A stretch of DNA of 64,000 nucleotides from an uncultured Gammaproteobacteria bacterium. Lineage in GTDB: Bacteria; Pseudomonadota; Gammaproteobacteria; Pseudomonadales; Porticoccaceae. The stretch covers positions 248,001 to 312,000 of the forward strand of contig CAJXQR010000003.1 of NCBI GenBank assembly GCA_913058345.1, given 5' to 3'. The position numbers and the translations under genes were made by a program. The notes below the pieces were generated by a model. It made no database searches. It saw only the letters and a program-made list of their open reading frames with translations, and was not told where the DNA came from. Position 1 is the stretch's first letter, and the number at the start of each line of letters is the position of its first letter. Shown one piece after another: positions 16,416-24,566 of this stretch.

Positions 16416-16607
16416 AGGTAATTAGCTCGGATAACGACTGTGGCGGTTTACCTCCTCTCGGTGCTAAGGCAGAATGACTAGCTGAATTGCCTTTTGGCAT
16501 GGGTCTAGGTGAGTACAGTCACTGCCTTCGCCCAGAAATAATCGGCGACAATATTCTATTTGAAATCTAACGACCAAGCATAAGGTCGAACGACGTGGAG
16601 TTAGGAA

Positions 16608-17519
16608 ATGGCGAGTAAAGAAGCAGAATCAATTGTGGATTTATACCGTGAATGGTCCGAGAAACTGGTAGTTAGTGATGATATGGAGCTGCCGCAACTA
16701 CGCGAGCTGTTTGATCACTGGGGTGATTTGACGGCAGAGCCAGCGGATGTTGAATACGAAGAGAGTGTATTGGCAGGTGTTGATTGTGTCTGGGCAATAC
16801 CCAAAGGTGCGGACAAAAGCCGCGTAGTGATTTGCTGCCATGGCGGTGGTTTTATGGTTGGCTCGCCAAAAAGCCATAATAAAATGTACGGCCACGTGGC
16901 GAAAGCCGTGGGTTGTGCAGCCTTGATACTTGATTACACTCGGGCTCCTGAAAATCCTCACCCTGGTATCGTCGAGCAGGCTGTTGCAGTTTATGGGCAG
17001 CTGCTTGAACAGGGCTATCAGTCGGAGCACATCGCCACTACCGGTGATTCTGCTGGTGGTAACTTATGTACATCGATGATTCTTTACGCCCGTCACAAAG
17101 GCTTGCCAACACCGGCTTGTACTGTCCCGCTATCGCCCTGGTATGACATGGAGTCAAAAGGCGCCAGTATGCAAACGAATGCTGAAAAAGATGCATTGGT
17201 TGGCGGCGATATGCTCGAGGGCATGATTGGTGCTTTCCTGGGAGAGAAAGGTTCCAGGCAGGATCCTTTTGCGAACCCCCTGTACGGCGATTTGGCCGGT
17301 TTTCCACCGACCTTGATTCAGGTCGGTGAGTATGAAGTACTTCTCGATGACAGCACGCGTTTTTATGAAAGTGCGAAAACGGCGGGTGTTGATGTTGAGC
17401 TTCAGGTGTTTGATGAAATGCAACACGTCTTTCAATTTATGGCGGGCAATGCGCCTGAGGCCGATGATGCGATTGCGAAAATTGCTGCCTTTATGCGCCC
17501 ACACCTGGGTTTGAATTAA
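16608..17519 (+). CDS. alpha/beta hydrolase, HSL-family esterase
   Basis: A 303-residue hormone-sensitive-lipase-family esterase. Seen: the oxyanion motif HGGGF at 78-82, the nucleophile elbow GDSAGG with Ser148, a plausible acid in the EYEVLLDDS segment and the histidine in DEMQHVFQF near the end. No signal peptide, so it acts in the cytoplasm on small esters or lactones. It stands behind the activator gene with a 192-base gap and is followed by an aldehyde dehydrogenase. In a Baeyer-Villiger route it could open the lactone or ester made by the luciferase-like monooxygenase, an inference from context only. Start supported by GGAG (16596-16599), although the spacing is long. Confidence 0.88.
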   Translation: MASKEAESIVDLYREWSEKLVVSDDMELPQLRELFDHWGDLTAEPADVEYEESVLAGVDCVWAIPKGADKSRVVICCHGGGFMVGSPKSHNKMYGHVAKAVGCAALILDYTRAPENPHPGIVEQAVAVYGQLLEQGYQSEHIATTGDSAGGNLCTSMILYARHKGLPTPACTVPLSPWYDMESKGASMQTNAEKDALVGGDMLEGMIGAFLGEKGSRQDPFANPLYGDLAGFPPTLIQVGEYEVLLDDSTRFYESAKTAGVDVELQVFDEMQHVFQFMAGNAPEADDAIAKIAAFMRPHLGLN

Positions 17520-17528
17520 TGATGTAAG

Positions 17529-17580
17529 GCCGGGGCTACCCGGCTAATAGGGAGGGGTCACGGTGCTTTTACTATGACCC
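17529..17580 (+). terminator. two hairpins between esterase and aldehyde dehydrogenase
   Basis: GCCGGG/CCCGGC (17529-17534 and 17539-17544, four-base loop) is followed by GGGTCA/TGACCC (17555-17560 and 17575-17580, 14-base loop containing CTTTTAC). Neither is followed by a T run, so termination is uncertain; the second could equally be an operator or attenuator for the aldehyde dehydrogenase. Confidence 0.35.
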
Positions 17581-17628
17581 TGTATAAAGTGAGAAAGTAG
17601 TGAAACAACAAGAGGAAAGAGAGTAGCG

Positions 17629-19056
17629 ATGATTGAATACGACAAGATTTACATCAATGGTGAATGGGTAGCACCTTCCGGCGAAGGGACATCGCACTTG
17701 GTTAACCCCGCGACCGAAGAAGTTTTCGCCACGGTGCCTATGTCTTTTCCCGAAGATGTTGATAAAGCAGCCAAAGCGGCGCGCGAAGCCTTTATTCCCT
17801 GGTCGCAGACGCCAGCCGTTGAACGAAAAGCCTATATCGACGCGATTTGCGCCAAGCTCAAAGAGCGTAAAGATGAAATGGCGTCATTGATTTCTCAGGA
17901 AATGGGCATTCCCGTTCACTTTGCCCTGGGTATTCAGGTGCTCGGTCCAATTTCCGGCTTGAAAATTTTTGGCGATTTGGCCGAAACCATGGATGAGGTT
18001 AAAGAGCACGAAGATGGCTATATCACCGTTAAGGAACCAATAGGTGTTTGCTCCTTCATTACGCCCTGGAACTTTCCTTTGTTTCAGGTGATTGCCAAGG
18101 TGGGTCCAGCACTGGCTGCCGGTTGCACCTGCGTCTTGAAACCCAGTGAACAGACACCGCTGTCGACCTATATTTTTGCCGAAGCGTGTCACGAAGTCGG
18201 TTTGCCCGCTGGTGTCTTTAATCTGCTGCCTGGCAAAGGCTCGATGATTGGCGATGAGTTGAGCGCACACCCCGAAATTGATCTCGTCTCCTTTACCGGC
18301 TCTACTGAAGTGGGTGTTGATGTGGCCAAATCGGCAGCGAACACCATTAAGCGTGTTTGTCAGGAGTTGGGTGGCAAGTCGGCTTTTATTATTGCGGAGG
18401 ACGCGCCTATTGAAAAAGCCACCAAGTATGTGGTGAAAGACTCCATGTTTAACTCGGGGCAAATGTGTGTGCAGTTGAGCCGCATTTTTGTTCACGAGTC
18501 GCAATACGAAGAAGCATTAGCAGTGGCGAAGAAGGTCAGTGAGCGACTGGTAGTGGGGGATCCTACCTCTAAAGACACTTTCCTTGGCCCCCTGAGTTCT
18601 ATGAAGGCTCGCGCGTCAGTCACCAAGATGATTGATGACGCATTGGCTAATGGTGCTCGTCTGGTGACTGGCGGTAGTGAGTTGCCTGAGGGTATTGATA
18701 AAGGTGCCTATGTACGACCCACTATTCTCGCTGATGTCACTAATGATATGCCCATCGCACGCAATGAGGTTTTCGGTCCAGTACTGTGCTTTATTCCCTA
18801 CAAAGACGAGGCCGAAGCTATCCGCTTGGCCAATGACTCCGACTTTGGTTTATCCAGTGGCGTTTGGGCCGAAAGCAAAGAGACCCAAATGCGCATCGCC
18901 CGTCAATTGCGCGCTGGCCAGGTCAAAGTGAATGGTCCTGCGTTTAGTTTTGCCGCGCCCTTTGGTGGTTATAAAATGTCCGGCAACGGCCGTGAATGGG
19001 GTGCCAGCGGTTTAATTGAGTACACCGAAGAAAAAGCCATTTTACTCGGCGCCTGA
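17629..19056 (+). CDS. NAD(P)+-dependent aldehyde dehydrogenase
   Basis: A 475-residue aldehyde dehydrogenase of normal length. Seen: the cofactor segment ITPWNFPLFQV, FTGSTEVG, the general-base glutamate in QELGGKSA, the nucleophile cysteine in NSGQMCVQ, and the EVFGPVL segment. It oxidises an aldehyde to the carboxylic acid. The GQMC form is widespread among broad-range enzymes, so the substrate cannot be predicted; a semialdehyde or omega-oxo acid from the upstream esterase step would fit. The GAGAGTAGCG stretch before the ATG is a moderate ribosome site. It is followed by 153 bases that contain several GC-rich hairpins (one with GGGCG at 19165-19169 and CGCCC at 19176-19180) before the next dehydrogenase gene. 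Confidence 0.92.
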   Translation: MIEYDKIYINGEWVAPSGEGTSHLVNPATEEVFATVPMSFPEDVDKAAKAAREAFIPWSQTPAVERKAYIDAICAKLKERKDEMASLISQEMGIPVHFALGIQVLGPISGLKIFGDLAETMDEVKEHEDGYITVKEPIGVCSFITPWNFPLFQVIAKVGPALAAGCTCVLKPSEQTPLSTYIFAEACHEVGLPAGVFNLLPGKGSMIGDELSAHPEIDLVSFTGSTEVGVDVAKSAANTIKRVCQELGGKSAFIIAEDAPIEKATKYVVKDSMFNSGQMCVQLSRIFVHESQYEEALAVAKKVSERLVVGDPTSKDTFLGPLSSMKARASVTKMIDDALANGARLVTGGSELPEGIDKGAYVRPTILADVTNDMPIARNEVFGPVLCFIPYKDEAEAIRLANDSDFGLSSGVWAESKETQMRIARQLRAGQVKVNGPAFSFAAPFGGYKMSGNGREWGASGLIEYTEEKAILLGA

Positions 19057-19209
19057 TCTTAGTGAGTGCATAGCATCAACTCGTGCTCTTTACGGGTTGG
19101 TGCTCGACGTTAGCGCCCTTGTTGTCTCTATCGTAGGAGAAGAGGGCGTAAGCGGACTTTCCAGGGGCGTGTTCTCGCCCGCAACGAAGTTTTAATGGAG
19201 AATCAAGGT

Positions 19210-20376
19210 ATGTCTGTAACCCGATTTCGTTTTCCCTTTGTCGAAATGCCCGCTGAGGCGACACAGTTGCGACAAGAGGTTCGGGAGTTTCTTGCCGAGG
19301 AGCGGGCCAATGGTGGTTATACGCCGATGGCTGATTGCTGGGCAGGTGGTATGAGTGCGGAGTTCAGTCATAAGCTGGGTCAGCGCGGTTGGCTGGGCAT
19401 GACCTGGGATAAAAAATACGGCGGTCACGGGCGCAGTTTCCTCGAGCGCTACGTCGTTACCGAAGAGATGCTCGCTGCCGGTGCGCCTGTTATGGCCCAC
19501 TGGATTGCGGATCGCCAAAGTGGTCCGCAAATAATTAAACATGCCGATCCAGAAGTACGCGATGCCATTATTCCACGGATTGTTGCCGGTGAATGCTTTT
19601 GTGCGATTGGTATGAGTGAGCCGGGTAGCGGTTCCGACCTTGCGTCAGTATCGACGCGTGCTGAGAAAGTGGAGGGTGGCTGGAAAGTCAATGGCACCAA
19701 ACTGTGGTCAACCGGGGCCCACGGCCCGGGATGTGATTACATGATCACTTTGTTGCGCACCTCGCCTCTCGATACGTCGGCGCGGCATAAGGGTTTGTCG
19801 CAATTTCTCATCGACCTCAATACGCCGGGTGTGGATGTGCGTGGCATTGCCGACATCGGCGGTCAGGTGCACTTCAATGAAACCAATTTTGAAGATGTCT
19901 TCGTCCCTGACTCTCATGTGCTGGGTGAAGTAGGCGGTGGCTGGAATATGGTGGTGGGTGAGCTGGCTCTTGAGCGTTCCGGCCCTGAGCGTTTCCTCAG
20001 TACGTTTATTGTGCTGCAAGAGGCTATGCGTCTATTGGTCAATAACCCGACGGATCAAACAGCTGAAGTGCTCGGCCAGGTGGTGGCTAAAATCAAGACC
20101 CTGCGCCGTATGTCGCTGGGCATTGCCGGTTTGCTAGAGGAGGGCTCATCGCCAGAAATGGAAGCCGCTCTAGTCAAAGATATGAGCACCAATTTTGAGC
20201 GTGAACTACTTGAAAAACTGCGTCGTATTTTGCCGCAGAATGTACTCTATTCGTCTGCGGGTTTATTGCCAACTCTATTGCGAGAGGGTGTTTTGCGCGT
20301 GCCATCATCCACTTTGCGTGGCGGTACAAATGAGGTGTTGAAGGGCATGATTGCTCGTCAGCTAGGTATTCGTTAA
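19210..20376 (+). CDS. acyl-CoA dehydrogenase subunit, partner of the next gene
   Basis: A 388-residue acyl-CoA dehydrogenase. It keeps the middle-domain FAD motif GMSEPGSGSDLASV and the terminal GGTNEVLKGMI segment, but lacks the R-x-x-FG-x-x-I-x-x-x-Q motif that binds the FAD pyrophosphate of the neighbouring subunit. The next gene has exactly that motif and lacks the SEPGSGSD motif. Such complementary halves are known from the FadE28/FadE29-type alpha2beta2 dehydrogenases of steroid side-chain catabolism, which act on large or branched acyl-CoAs. Start: ATG 19210 has GGAG nine bases upstream; an ATG at 19195 would use that site as coding sequence. The partner begins 31 bases after the stop. 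Confidence 0.88.
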   Translation: MSVTRFRFPFVEMPAEATQLRQEVREFLAEERANGGYTPMADCWAGGMSAEFSHKLGQRGWLGMTWDKKYGGHGRSFLERYVVTEEMLAAGAPVMAHWIADRQSGPQIIKHADPEVRDAIIPRIVAGECFCAIGMSEPGSGSDLASVSTRAEKVEGGWKVNGTKLWSTGAHGPGCDYMITLLRTSPLDTSARHKGLSQFLIDLNTPGVDVRGIADIGGQVHFNETNFEDVFVPDSHVLGEVGGGWNMVVGELALERSGPERFLSTFIVLQEAMRLLVNNPTDQTAEVLGQVVAKIKTLRRMSLGIAGLLEEGSSPEMEAALVKDMSTNFERELLEKLRRILPQNVLYSSAGLLPTLLREGVLRVPSSTLRGGTNEVLKGMIARQLGIR

Positions 20377-20406
20377 GCCGATTGGGCATAGAGAAAGGAT
20401 AGTAGA

Positions 20407-21468
20407 ATGACAGATTCAGACAACATTATTTTTGATACCGCCAGTCGTATCTTCGCCGATTTGAGTACTCCAGAAGTGATCAATGAAGCCGAAGCGGGAA
20501 CTTGGCCTGAAGCGCTGTGGCAAGCGATTAGTGAATCCGGTCTAAACCTGACCTGGGTACCGGAAGAAAATGGTGGTATTGGCGCGAGTATGCTTGATGG
20601 TTTTGCCGTAATAAAAGCAGCAGGCGCTGCTGCGGCCCCGGTACCCCTGGTTGAAACGCTTTTTGCCGGATGGTTGCTGGCGCAAGCGGGTCTGCAAGTT
20701 AGCGGTGAAACTGCGACTGTTGCCATCGGTGAGTTGAGCCTGACCGATGGCAAGTTGAGTGGTAGTGCGATGGGCGTACCCTATGCGCGTAACACAAAGC
20801 AGATTGTGGCTTTGGTTGAAACTGCGGGTAAGGCACAGGTTGTTCAAGTCGCGACTGAGCAATGTGAGTTGCGTGAGCAGACCAATCTAGCGGGTGAGCC
20901 TGCAGATACTATCACCTTTAATGCGGTGAACGTGGCGCAAATGGGCGAGCCGGGTAATGATCTTAATGGTGAAAGTGTCGACGCTATGGGTGCTTTGATC
21001 CGTTGTGTTCAAGCGGCAGGAGCCCTCAGTACGGCGCTGGAACTGACCATCGAGTACTCTATGGAGCGAGTGCAGTTTGGTCGCGCCATTGGTAAATTTC
21101 AGGCTCTACAACACTCGATAGCTGCCTTTGCAGGGGAAGTCGCTGCGATAAATGCTGCTGCTGACGCTGCCGCTGAAGTGGTGGCACGCGCTCCGAGTAT
21201 TGATCACGAGGCCTGGATCGAAATTGCCACTGCGAAAACCCGTCTCGAGGAAGCGGTGAACAATGGCGCTGCCGTTGCCCACCAGGTACATGGTGCGATG
21301 GGCTTTACTTACGAGCATCGTTTGCATCATCTGACACGCCGCCTGTGGTCATGGCGCGATGAGTTTGGTAGCGACGTGATTTGGGCGCGTCGTCTCGGTG
21401 AAGAAGTGCTGAGCTGGGGAGCTGACGAGCTATGGCCGCGCATTACCGCCGTGACTGATGCTCGCTAG
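20407..21468 (+). CDS. acyl-CoA dehydrogenase-like subunit lacking the middle FAD motif
   Basis: A 353-residue acyl-CoA dehydrogenase relative. The usual TEPxxGSD motif is absent from the middle domain, which is also shortened, while RVQFGRAIGKFQALQH and the late HQVHGAMGFTYEHRLH segment are present. The C-terminus has no YEGT-type motif. It is therefore very likely inactive alone and completes the active site of the product of the preceding gene, as in heteromeric FadE-type enzymes. AAAGGATAG precedes the ATG. Only 30 bases separate it from its partner and 56 from the following dehydrogenase, so all three are probably one operon. Confidence 0.85.
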   Translation: MTDSDNIIFDTASRIFADLSTPEVINEAEAGTWPEALWQAISESGLNLTWVPEENGGIGASMLDGFAVIKAAGAAAAPVPLVETLFAGWLLAQAGLQVSGETATVAIGELSLTDGKLSGSAMGVPYARNTKQIVALVETAGKAQVVQVATEQCELREQTNLAGEPADTITFNAVNVAQMGEPGNDLNGESVDAMGALIRCVQAAGALSTALELTIEYSMERVQFGRAIGKFQALQHSIAAFAGEVAAINAAADAAAEVVARAPSIDHEAWIEIATAKTRLEEAVNNGAAVAHQVHGAMGFTYEHRLHHLTRRLWSWRDEFGSDVIWARRLGEEVLSWGADELWPRITAVTDAR

Positions 21469-21524
21469 CGCTTACGCACACCACACAATATTTTTGAATT
21501 GAGAGACGAACAAGAGGTTACGTA

Positions 21525-22688
21525 ATGGATTTCTCACTGAGTAGTGAACAGCAGGCCATCGTCGATAGTATTAAAGGTTTGATGAAAGATTTTGACGACG
21601 ACTATTGGCTTGAGCACGATAAAAGCGGCGAATACCCTGAAGACTTCTATCAGGCAGTCGCTGCTGGTGGCTGGCTGGGTATTACCATGCCCGAAGAGTA
21701 CGGCGGCTCAAACCTGGGTGTTACCGAAGCAGCACTGATGATGATGACTATTGCCGAAGGCGGTGGTATGTCGGCGGCCTCTGCTGTACATATCAATATT
21801 TTTGGTCCCCACCCCATTGTTAAGTTTGGTACCGAAGAGCAAAAACAGCGCTGGTTGCCGCCTTTAATTCAAGGCAAGCAAAAAACCTGTTTTGGTGTCA
21901 CCGAGGCCAATGCGGGTCTTGACACCACACGCATTGAAACCTTCGCCAGGCGTGAGGGCGATAACTACATTATTAACGGCCAGAAAATTTGGACCACGAC
22001 TGCCCAGCAGGCAGACAAAATTATGATGCTGGCTCGCACCACACCGCGCGAAGAGTGTGAAAAGCCTCATGAAGGCATTTCTTTGTTCTACGCTGATATG
22101 GATCCAGAGCACGTAGAAATTAAAGAAATTGAAAAAATGGGTCGTAAGTGTGTCAACTCTAATATGACCTTTTATGACAATCTGGTTGTGCCTAAAGCCG
22201 ACCTGATTGGTGAAGAAGGTAAAGGGTTTCGCTATATTCTGCACAGCTTGAACCCAGAGCGTATGTTGCTGGCCTCAGAGTCCGTTGGAATGGGCCGTAG
22301 CGCCCTCGAACGCGCTACCCAATACGCTAAAGACCGTGAAGTGTTTGGTCGACCCATTGGTATGAATCAGTCGGTTCAGCACCCCTTAGCGGAAAATTGG
22401 GTAGAGCTCGAAGCTGCTTACATGCTGATTATGTCTGCCGCCTCGCGTTACGATAATGGTCTTGAATGTGGTGCACAGGCCAATGGTTCCAAATATTTTG
22501 CTGCAGAGGCGGGTTTTAAAGCCTGTCAGCAGGCGGTAATGACTCACGGTGGTATGGGCTATGCCAAGGAATATCATGTCGAGCGTTTGATGCGTGAAGC
22601 TATGTTGCCGCGCTTGGCCCCGGTGAGTCAGAACATGATACTTAACTTCATTTCGACTAATGTGTTGGGCTTGCCTCGTTCCTACTAG
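21525..22688 (+). CDS. acyl-CoA dehydrogenase, paralogue of the first gene
   Basis: A full-length 387-residue acyl-CoA dehydrogenase with MPEEYGGSNLG, a modified FAD motif VTEANAGLDTTRIE, REVFGRPIGMNQ and THGGMGYAKEYHVER. The segment that normally ends in YEGT reads LPRLAPVSQN, and the glutamate in NPERMLLASE occupies the alternative catalytic position. Both features are shared with the truncated gene at the start of the window, whose C-terminal half is very similar, so the island is bracketed by paralogues. A clear AGAGG site lies seven bases before the ATG. It is the last gene of the island; a hairpin and a 16-codon open frame follow. Confidence 0.9.
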   Translation: MDFSLSSEQQAIVDSIKGLMKDFDDDYWLEHDKSGEYPEDFYQAVAAGGWLGITMPEEYGGSNLGVTEAALMMMTIAEGGGMSAASAVHINIFGPHPIVKFGTEEQKQRWLPPLIQGKQKTCFGVTEANAGLDTTRIETFARREGDNYIINGQKIWTTTAQQADKIMMLARTTPREECEKPHEGISLFYADMDPEHVEIKEIEKMGRKCVNSNMTFYDNLVVPKADLIGEEGKGFRYILHSLNPERMLLASESVGMGRSALERATQYAKDREVFGRPIGMNQSVQHPLAENWVELEAAYMLIMSAASRYDNGLECGAQANGSKYFAAEAGFKACQQAVMTHGGMGYAKEYHVERLMREAMLPRLAPVSQNMILNFISTNVLGLPRSY

Positions 22689-22738
22689 TTTGTAGTTTGC
22701 CGCGTTCTTACTATCATAGGAGCAAGTGATGACAACAG

Positions 22739-22762
22739 GAGCAGTCTTTAAAGGGGCTGCTC
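22739..22762 (+). terminator. hairpin downstream of the catabolic island
   Basis: GAGCAG (22739-22744) pairs with CTGCTC (22757-22762), extended inward by T-G and C-G pairs. A T-poor tail (TGTGTCGTATTTCTT) follows, so efficiency is uncertain. It overlaps a 16-codon open frame (22729-22779) that has a strong AGGAG site and lies between the last island gene and the ribosomal operon. Confidence 0.4.
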
Positions 22763-22843
22763 TGTGTCGTATTTCTTAGTCTGGGCTTACGTGGCTTTAT
22801 AGCGATAACTCTGCCAGTCTTTGGATGAAAGGGGCTGGAGTGA

Positions 22844-22872
22844 TTGCTATTTCAGTGGACTTGCCCTAGAAT
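22844..22872 (+). promoter_or_regulatory. sigma70-type promoter of the rpsF operon
   Basis: TTGCTA (22844-22849) and TAGAAT (22867-22872) are separated by exactly 17 bases and match the -35 and -10 consensus at four and five of six positions. Transcription would start near 22880, leaving a leader of about 77 bases before rpsF. Confidence 0.55.
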
Positions 22873-22885
22873 TCGCGCCCCCGAT

Positions 22886-22935
22886 CCCAGCATGTTGCTG
22901 GGTTTCTCCTTGCCACACCGCTAACAGTGGGTGGC
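22886..22935 (+). promoter_or_regulatory. rpsF leader with candidate S6:S18-binding structure
   Basis: Two hairpins lie in the predicted leader. The first is CCCAGCA/TGCTGGG (22886-22892 with 22896-22902), a 7-bp stem followed by a pyrimidine-rich stretch. The second closes with GCCAC/GTGGC (22912-22916 with 22931-22935) and carries an unpaired ACCG before an inner CGCT/AGTG stem, matching the CCG-bulge design of the S6:S18 leader RNA known upstream of rpsF. In that system the S6-S18 complex binds the leader and represses its own operon. The call rests on position and hairpin shape. Confidence 0.5.
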
Positions 22936-22956
22936 TTTAACCCGTAAGGAGGCATA

Positions 22957-23424
22957 ATGCGCCATTACGAAATAATTTTTATAGTACATCCGGATCAAAG
23001 CGAGCAGGTTCCCAGTATGGTGGAACGCTATACGGCTATCGTGACTGCTAACGGCGGAGCGATCCACCGCCTAGAAGACTGGGGGCGTCGTCATCTCGCT
23101 TACCCCATCCAGAAAATCCACAAAGCCCACTATGTCCTGATGAACGTTGAATGCGGTCAGAAAGAGCTCGACGAGCTCACTTCTACCTTCCGCTTCAACG
23201 ACGCGATACTGCGTAATTTGGTGATTAGCCGCGATAGCGCAATTACTGAAGAGACCGATATCATGAAAGCTGAGGCTTCAGAGAAAGCTGAAAAAGAAGG
23301 CCGTGCCCGCCGTGAGGCCGAGCGTGCCTCTCGTGAAGAAGCGAAGAAAAAAGCCGAAGCTGAAGCTGCTGCTCAAGAGCCTGAAGCTGCCCCTGAAACC
23401 CCAACTGCCGAAGCGGAGGAATAA
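22957..23424 (+). CDS. rpsF: 30S ribosomal protein S6
   Basis: A 155-residue S6 protein, start [18 protein letters not shown]. The conserved S6 domain covers about 1-95 ([20 protein letters not shown] is the core). Residues about 105-155 form a highly charged, Ala/Glu-rich tail (repeated Lys/Arg/Glu, then Glu/Ala/Pro) that makes this protein longer than most bacterial S6 proteins. It binds S18 in the platform of the small subunit. AAGGAGG precedes the ATG. rpsR follows after three bases; a leader with a candidate S6:S18 site lies upstream. Confidence 0.98.
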   Translation: MRHYEIIFIVHPDQSEQVPSMVERYTAIVTANGGAIHRLEDWGRRHLAYPIQKIHKAHYVLMNVECGQKELDELTSTFRFNDAILRNLVISRDSAITEETDIMKAEASEKAEKEGRARREAERASREEAKKKAEAEAAAQEPEAAPETPTAEAEE

Positions 23425-23427
23425 GTC

Positions 23428-23655
23428 ATGGCACGTTTTAATCGTCGTCGCAAGTTTTGCCGTTTTACTGCCGAGGGTGTCACCGAGATTGACTACAAAG
23501 ATCTCGACACGCTGAAAGCCAATATTTCTGAAACGGGAAAGATTGTACCCAGCAGAATTACCGGCACCAAAGCCAAGTACCAGCGCCAGTTGGCAACAGC
23601 CATTAAGCGAGCCCGCTTTCTTGCTCTGCTGCCCTATACTGACGGCCACAAATAA
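23428..23655 (+). CDS. rpsR: 30S ribosomal protein S18
   Basis: A 75-residue S18 protein with the typical start [13 protein letters not shown] and the [20 protein letters not shown] core that contacts S6 and 16S rRNA. It is separated from rpsF by three bases and is surely co-transcribed. Length and sequence are ordinary for a gammaproteobacterium. Confidence 0.98.
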   Translation: MARFNRRRKFCRFTAEGVTEIDYKDLDTLKANISETGKIVPSRITGTKAKYQRQLATAIKRARFLALLPYTDGHK

Positions 23656-23684
23656 ACTAACGCAATAGACACTGCCTTATATTG

Positions 23685-24542
23685 ATGCGCGCTCTAGCTG
23701 ATTTCATTATGGCTGGCCGTCTTAAGGCGGCACTGGTTGCATTGCTCGGCAATTTTTTACCCCTTGTAAGCCCAGCCGCTGTCGGTTTGGTGGTGTTGCG
23801 ACAGGGCTTAAGCGAAGGTTGCCTGGTGTTACTTTGGGCTGTACTGCCTTTGGTGCTGTTGGTCAACGCTGGGAATATGAACAGCGCGATGGTTTGGGCC
23901 TCAATACTTTCGGTTTTGGTGGTGTTGATCGGTGCGAGTGCTTTAAAGCAGACGCGTAGCTGGAAGAGCACCCTGAAAGTGATGCTTGGTGTGAGTGTGC
24001 TAAGCGGGTTGGCGATGAAGTTAGTACTGGCGGCTGAGGTAAGCGCCATGCGCGAAACCCTGATTGAGATGCTCCGTCAGTTACAGCAGCAGGGCAATAC
24101 GCTGACTTTTGAACCGAGTGATTTATTTATCGCGGGTTTGCTCGCTTGGGTTATTGCCCTGACCGCAGTGGCAGCGCTTTTACTGGCACGTTGGTGGCAG
24201 TCGCTGTTGTATAACCCCGGTGGTTTTGGCGTTGAGTTTCACGCTCTGCGTTTTGACAGGTTCAGTGCATCGGTGCTGTTTGCGGCATTGATGGGCTGTT
24301 ACTTATTGGGACAGGAGTATGTAACCTGGGGCAATTTGGTGGGTTTTCCCTTACTGTTGAGCGGTATCGCATTAGTGCACCACAGTATCGCTTTTGCCAA
24401 ACTGGGTACGCGTTGGTTAGTGGTGTTTTACATGGGGCTGGTGTTGTTGCTGGGTCCTTTGAGTTCGGTGCTGATCGGGTTGGGATTTCTCGACAGCGTG
24501 ATGGATTTTCGTTCGCGACTGGCAGCACGTCGGTCGTCTTGA
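23685..24542 (+). CDS. multi-pass membrane protein of the rpsR-rplI interval
   Basis: A 285-residue hydrophobic protein with about six to seven predicted membrane segments (for example near residues 12-30, 38-58, 66-82, 97-115, 150-170, 195-215 and 245-265). A soluble loop around 120-150 is rich in Glu and Gln. A membrane protein of this size between rpsR and rplI is usual in Pseudomonas and relatives; its function is unknown to me, and a DUF2232/YybS-like identity is only a possibility. ATG 23685 is preferred over a TTG one codon upstream. It ends 24 bases before rplI and belongs to the ribosomal operon by position. Confidence 0.8.
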   Translation: MRALADFIMAGRLKAALVALLGNFLPLVSPAAVGLVVLRQGLSEGCLVLLWAVLPLVLLVNAGNMNSAMVWASILSVLVVLIGASALKQTRSWKSTLKVMLGVSVLSGLAMKLVLAAEVSAMRETLIEMLRQLQQQGNTLTFEPSDLFIAGLLAWVIALTAVAALLLARWWQSLLYNPGGFGVEFHALRFDRFSASVLFAALMGCYLLGQEYVTWGNLVGFPLLLSGIALVHHSIAFAKLGTRWLVVFYMGLVLLLGPLSSVLIGLGFLDSVMDFRSRLAARRSS

Positions 24543-24566
24543 ACAGCATGATTTAAGAGGTGAATG

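Noticed and set aside
16416-16607. TTGGCATG near 16495 as a -24 element
   Set aside because: The -12 GC dinucleotide is not at the required distance.
17884-18504. 206-codon open frame on the minus strand
   Set aside because: It lies wholly inside the aldehyde dehydrogenase gene, has no ribosome site and no recognisable domain; it is a shadow frame.
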